This document shows positions 48,157 to 50,801 of a stretch of 50,801 bases of DNA, in pieces (the first letter of the stretch is position 1; each line of letters opens with the position of its first letter). The notes below the pieces were generated by a model. It had not been told where the DNA came from, ran no database searches, and worked only from the letters and a program-made list of their open reading frames with translations. The stretch is taken from positions 1-50,801 of IMG/VR virus record IMGVR_UViG_3300046512_000107; one strand, given 5' to 3'. A program made the translations under genes and the position numbers. This DNA is from a virus.

Positions 48157-48660
48157 ATGCCCGAATTTCATATCACTGTTGACGGCCCCGTTGGTGACGT
48201 TGGTTACTTCAACCTAGACGCCTTTACCCGTGGCTACATTGAAGCGTTGTTCTTCACTGAGACAAACGATCTATACGACTCCGAAGACTGGAACACGCCT
48301 GAAGCGCAAGACGATATCGCAGAGGGCCGTTGTTCCGGTAGCATCCCAAGTGATTGCGGTTTCAGCGACTTGGACTCGGACACGCTCGCAACAATCATTT
48401 TCGAATGCGCAGGCTTTCAGCGCGTGCATGCGGAGTTGCTGGCCGCTGCATATGAGGTTGAAGGCTATGACGACGAAGCGGCAGGGCGTGATTTTTGGTA
48501 CACGCGCAACGGCCACGGTTGCGGGTTTTGGGACCGTGGACTCGGCGACGTTGGCGACAAACTAAGCGAGCGTTGCGGATGGTCTAGCCGTGGGTCCGCG
48601 CATCCATATGGGAATGTTGACGCGTATTTCGGCGATGACGGCAAGGTGCATCTGTCATGA
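48157..48660 (+). CDS. Acidic hypothetical protein, 167 aa
   Basis: The protein is strongly acidic: I count 33 Asp/Glu against 10 Arg/Lys. It carries EGYDDEAAGRDFWYTRNGHG then CGFWDRGLGDVGD, a pattern I recall from unnamed phage and plasmid proteins found near antirestriction genes. The high negative charge would suit a DNA mimic or nucleoid-protein antagonist, but that is inference. GGAG lies nine bases before the ATG, and its stop overlaps the next gene (ATGA). Confidence 0.77.
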   Translation: MPEFHITVDGPVGDVGYFNLDAFTRGYIEALFFTETNDLYDSEDWNTPEAQDDIAEGRCSGSIPSDCGFSDLDSDTLATIIFECAGFQRVHAELLAAAYEVEGYDDEAAGRDFWYTRNGHGCGFWDRGLGDVGDKLSERCGWSSRGSAHPYGNVDAYFGDDGKVHLS

Positions 48661-48899
48661 CGCGCCAGACTGTCACCGGCTACGCGCCAAGCCATTGGGC
48701 TTCATATCTCGTTAATGGGGATGCTTCGGACCTGACCACGACGGACCGCTTTAACGCTGATCGCTTTGCCCGTTGGCTAGGAGGTTCAATCGTTAGCTGC
48801 GAAGACGCGGGATTTATGAAGCACCACGACGCGAGTCAGTTTCGCGTCGGCGCGTCGGACTGTCAGGAATACGTCGCGATAGTGGAGTCCGGCTCATGA
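48657..48899 (+). CDS. Small hypothetical protein, 80 aa
   Basis: The product begins MTRQTVTGYAPSHWASYLVN and continues GDASDLTTTDRFNADRFARW, ending EYVAIVESGS. The APSHWASxLxNGD pattern is one I recall from small proteins beside ardA-type genes, with no known function. It overlaps both neighbours by four bases (ATGA on each side). Confidence 0.75.
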   Translation: MTRQTVTGYAPSHWASYLVNGDASDLTTTDRFNADRFARWLGGSIVSCEDAGFMKHHDASQFRVGASDCQEYVAIVESGS

Positions 48900-49111
48900 T
48901 CGCTATCTATTGCGGGCAATTGGTCCGCCTTGTGTGCGTCGCGCTTTGCATCGCCATCCTGATTGTGTGCGCTGGCGTCGCGTCCGCACGCGCTTCAACC
49001 GACTCCGCGCAATGGTCGCTTTATGACGAAACGGAGTCGGGGGTCCATGCGCCTCCTATGGGAACGTACATCGACGATAGCGGCACCGACTCTGCCGTTG
49101 ACGCGGATTAA
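48896..49111 (+). CDS. Small membrane or exported protein, 71 aa
   Basis: The N terminus MIAIYCGQLVRLVCVALCIA continues ILIVCAGVASARAS, a membrane segment or signal peptide with a possible cleavage site ASA-RA. The remainder is acidic (DETESGVHAPP, DDSGTDSAVDAD). GGAG precedes the ATG and the gene overlaps its neighbour by four bases. It may act at the envelope, for example in superinfection exclusion, without direct evidence. Confidence 0.65.
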   Translation: MIAIYCGQLVRLVCVALCIAILIVCAGVASARASTDSAQWSLYDETESGVHAPPMGTYIDDSGTDSAVDAD

Positions 49112-49194
49112 CAGGACGAAACGCGCATTCGTGCGCGTATGGCGGTTGTGCCGTCACTGACGAGTCCAATGTCAGAGCAAGCCAAGGGGCGAAC

Positions 49195-49521
49195 ATGGAA
49201 CGATTTGAAAGCAAGTTGAGCAAAACCCGCGCGGGCGAACGCACGCGCATATGGTTGGAAGGTCGCCGCGTGGCTGAAGCCGGTTTCCGCGTTGGTTTGT
49301 TGGTGCGTCGCCAGTGGAAACCCGGCGCGCTTGTCCTGACCATTGTTGACGCTGAAGCATGGGAAGCCTTGCCGCGTTCTGACCGTGGCCGCGTGTCCGG
49401 CAAGGGCGATAAGCCGATTCTAGATATCACCGGCGCAAAGATCGCCGAGCACTTCAGCGGGGACCGCGTAGCCGTCCGGTACAGTGCAGGCAAGATCACG
49501 ATAGGCAACCCGGCGGACTGA
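49195..49521 (+). CDS. Stand-alone module like the N terminus of some phage DNA methyltransferases
   Basis: The 108-residue protein has two similar beta-rich halves: RTRIWLEGRRVAEAGFRVGL and, after VSGKGDKPILDITG, AKIAEHFSGDRVAVRYSAGK followed by ITIG. I associate this pattern with an AbrB/SymE-like pair found before the catalytic domain of some phage C5 methyltransferases. Here it stands alone 38 kb from the methyltransferase gene. It may bind DNA or an enzyme partner. The start has AAGGGG at about six bases. Confidence 0.7.
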   Translation: MERFESKLSKTRAGERTRIWLEGRRVAEAGFRVGLLVRRQWKPGALVLTIVDAEAWEALPRSDRGRVSGKGDKPILDITGAKIAEHFSGDRVAVRYSAGKITIGNPAD

Positions 49522-49535
49522 TCCACGACGCATAG

Positions 49536-49568
49536 AAAGCGCCCCTAAGCGAACGCTAGGGGCGTTTC
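49536..49568 (+). terminator. Hairpin, possible attenuator, inside the right operon
   Basis: CGCCCCTA (49540-49547) pairs with TAGGGGCG (49557-49564), extended by GAAA/TTTC with one bulged G. A short TTTC follows. It may partly terminate rightward transcription before the last genes. Confidence 0.6.
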
Positions 49569-49597
49569 ACTATGCGCCGATAGGAAAGGGAGTCCGC

Positions 49598-49795
49598 ATG
49601 GCACTATCTGAGAAGCAACTAGACAACCCGCAATTCATCGCGGTTTCGCACGCCGTAACGGTGGCACTGTTGCAGGTCGCCGAGCGTTTCGATTGTGACG
49701 CGCAAGTGGCCGCGATGGATAGCCACGCGGGCCGTGTGGTCGATGAAATGACGGCTCTTATCCTACGGGCCATCAAGGCAAAGGGGCGGACCTAA
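49598..49795 (+). CDS. Small hypothetical protein, 65 aa
   Basis: The product MALSEKQLDNPQFIAVSHAV continues TVALLQVAERFDCDAQVAAM and is predicted fully helical, without a recognised motif. GGGAG stands six bases before the ATG, the best ribosome site of this stretch. Its TAA overlaps the next ATG. It follows the hairpin at 49536-49568. Confidence 0.7.
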   Translation: MALSEKQLDNPQFIAVSHAVTVALLQVAERFDCDAQVAAMDSHAGRVVDEMTALILRAIKAKGRT

Positions 49796-50070
49796 TGGCG
49801 CTCCTATGGCCCCCGCTAGAGCCGGATGATTTGCCGGATACGCGTCGCCCTGGCGATCCGTATCACCTTGGACTCATGGTGACGCAACGTCGCGCCGTCA
49901 TGGTCGCAACGGCTCTATTCCCCGACGAAGTGGCGGACGGAAGCGACTGCCGCGACGAAGTCGGGCGAGTCGGATTGCCTTGCACCTATTGCAGCGAACG
50001 GAATCAGGCTTGGCGGACCCGCGTTCGCACGGTCCGTGCCGCGATGATCGATGCAATGGGGCGGACATGA
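49795..50070 (+). CDS. Small hypothetical protein with CxxC, 91 aa
   Basis: The protein starts MALLWPPLEPDDLPDTRRPG and contains one CTYC pair plus a further Cys (DCRDE), which could bind zinc. The C-terminal helix is basic (AWRTRVRTVRAAMIDAMGRT). It is coupled at both ends by TAATG and ATGA overlaps. No family is recognised. Confidence 0.65.
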   Translation: MALLWPPLEPDDLPDTRRPGDPYHLGLMVTQRRAVMVATALFPDEVADGSDCRDEVGRVGLPCTYCSERNQAWRTRVRTVRAAMIDAMGRT

Positions 50071-50189
50071 CGCATATTCGCCTTCACAAACGCGTGACCG
50101 AATGTCGCAGCGTGCGTGCGAACCGCGCGGTTTGTGTAGTTCGATCATGGGGCCGCGAAAGCGATAGGAAGGCCACAGAGAGGCGTTAG
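50067..50189 (+). CDS. Very small basic protein, 40 aa
   Basis: The frame MTHIRLHKRVTECRSVRANR continues AVCVVRSWGRESDRKATERR. Its start overlaps the preceding stop (ATGA) after a GGGGCGGAC sequence like the one used by the neighbouring gene. The high Arg content could be real or a sign of a non-coding frame. Support is positional only. Confidence 0.4.
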   Translation: MTHIRLHKRVTECRSVRANRAVCVVRSWGRESDRKATERR

Positions 50190-50190
50190 G

Positions 50191-50367
50191 ATGGAAGCGA
50201 CTGCCCTAGCGGCGCAATGCAGAGACGCCACTGGAAACGCACGGCTGCGATTGCACGGGGCCGTTCGCGATGGGTGCGGAATGCTGAAGGTGCCCACACG
50301 CAATCGGCGAGAGAATGTTTTTCACGGCAACTTTCATCTCTTGTGCGGACCGCCGGGGGTAAACTGA
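50191..50367 (+). CDS. Very small hypothetical protein, 58 aa
   Basis: The ATG at 50191 lies one base after the preceding TAG, with GAGAGG upstream. The frame encodes MEATALAAQCRDATGNARLR and ends FHGNFHLLCGPPGVN, with three cysteines. No family is recognised. It would be the last gene of the right operon. A longer overlapping frame in another register looks non-coding. Confidence 0.4.
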   Translation: MEATALAAQCRDATGNARLRLHGAVRDGCGMLKVPTRNRRENVFHGNFHLLCGPPGVN

Positions 50368-50406
50368 CAAACGGGCAAATCGACGATGAAGCCCTAACGA
50401 GGCGAT

Positions 50407-50799
50407 TTAAAAAAAATAATTTTTCAGGGGCGCGCGCGTGCGTGGTGGGCCTCTCGGCCCTCGCCAGCGATGGATAGCTCCCATCTCTTCCGCTGACAAT
50501 ACGAGCGGACGCGTTCGATAGGCCAGCCAGTCATGTAGCGAATGATCGGCGCGATATTGCCTGCGACGACGCCACCATTCATTTCCGCACCAGCGCAGAA
50601 GTGCGGCGCGTTGATCCGTAGCAAGCCGGTCTTCGTCTTCGATGGCGTCGAACCATTCATCGAATGCAGTCGTCGGACCTTCGACAACCATTGATCCGGT
50701 GTAGACGACGGGCTCTTCATCGTTGAGTTCGTCATGACAGGATCGGGCAAGGGCGGGACCGATGAAGGTTGCGAGCGACGCGACGGCAACGAGCACCAT
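50407..50799 (-). CDS. Window-edge gene with signal peptide, possibly frame-disrupted
   Basis: The first part of this 130-residue frame looks coding: MVLVAVASLATFIGPALARS is a signal peptide with cleavage after ALA, followed by an acidic segment (FDEWFDAIEDEDRLATDQ). From about residue 65 the frame becomes Trp/Arg-rich and has poorer third-position GC, while the +1 frame over the same bases looks better (50424-50660). The ATG is two bases from the window edge, so the true start and ribosome site may lie outside or, in a circular molecule, near base 1. It may be two overlapping genes or one gene with a frameshift. Confidence 0.45.
   Translation of the reverse strand: MVLVAVASLATFIGPALARSCHDELNDEEPVVYTGSMVVEGPTTAFDEWFDAIEDEDRLATDQRAALLRWCGNEWWRRRRQYRADHSLHDWLAYRTRPLVLSAEEMGAIHRWRGPRGPPRTRAPLKNYFF
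50424..50660 (-). CDS. Conserved phage protein with APHFCAG motif, nested frame
   Basis: This frame encodes INAPHFCAGAEMNGGVVAGN then IAPIIRYMTGWPIERVRSYC, a pattern I recall from small phage proteins of unknown function (APHF...AP...YM.GW...R.R.Y). Third-position GC is higher here than in the overlapping frame. The start is uncertain: ATG 50660 has no good ribosome site, and the frame is open further upstream to 50789. It could be the C-terminal part of the overlapping gene reached by a +1 shift. Confidence 0.5.
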   Translation of the reverse strand: MNGSTPSKTKTGLLRINAPHFCAGAEMNGGVVAGNIAPIIRYMTGWPIERVRSYCQRKRWELSIAGEGREAHHARARP

Positions 50800-50801
50800 G
50801 C

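Noticed and set aside
1-50801. CRISPR array, rRNA or insertion sequence
   Set aside because: No regularly spaced direct repeats, rRNA-like segments or transposase motifs were seen.

Overview
The window looks like a near-complete genome of a temperate, contractile-tailed phage (myovirus) of an alphaproteobacterium, probably in the Bradyrhizobium/Rhodopseudomonas branch. The evidence is a GC-rich sequence, a complete lambda-type head gene set joined to a P2-type contractile tail, an integrase with a tRNA-Lys(CTT) attP core, a CI-like repressor, a GcrA-like cysteine motif, and several small accessory genes of Bradyrhizobium type. The attP core is intact and has phage genes on both sides, so this reads as a free circular or circularly permuted phage genome rather than an integrated prophage. 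The host assignment is inference.

Layout. 78-6806 (minus): replication/recombination operon with an AAA ATPase, a DUF669 ssDNA-binding protein, a PD-(D/E)XK nuclease, a DEDDh exonuclease, a GcrA-like small protein, an MT-A70 adenine methyltransferase and an SF2 helicase ending in an SSB-type tail. 6960-8005: immunity region with the repressor and an array of ATCCGT/ACGGAT operators over divergent promoters. 8004-14322 (plus): a DUF7768-like protein, a sliding clamp (DnaN), a dCMP deaminase, a C5 cytosine methyltransferase with a second gene nested in its 3' half, an excisionase-like protein and the integrase, closed by a terminator. 14458-14507: attP core. 14689-16623: small accessory genes next to attP. 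16620-45817 (minus): the late operon, in transcription order dNMP kinase, NUDIX, terminase, portal, protease/scaffold, decoration, capsid, connectors, baseplate V-W-J-I, fibres, sheath, tube, chaperones with a -1 frameshift, tape measure, U-X-D, amidase and membrane/spanin-like lysis proteins, and a metallophosphoesterase. 45818-46481: intergenic control region. 46482-50367 (plus): an early operon of ten small genes including ardA, apparently under the same repressor. 50407-50799 (minus): a gene or gene pair at the window edge that would continue the left operon if the molecule is circular.

Most notable points: (1) a well-supported nested gene inside the C5 methyltransferase gene, with its own ribosome binding site; (2) an 18-bp motif, GGACC-N4-NRR-TAGCCT on the plus strand, present five times and only ahead of late-gene modules, usually paired with a start-proximal hairpin; (3) copies of the repressor operator 40 bp before the integrase start and at the distant ardA operon promoter, suggesting one repressor regulon; (4) an SSB-like C-terminal peptide on the helicase; (5) a GcrA-like protein translationally coupled to an m6A-type methyltransferase.

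All family assignments come from reading motifs and gene order. No database search was possible.
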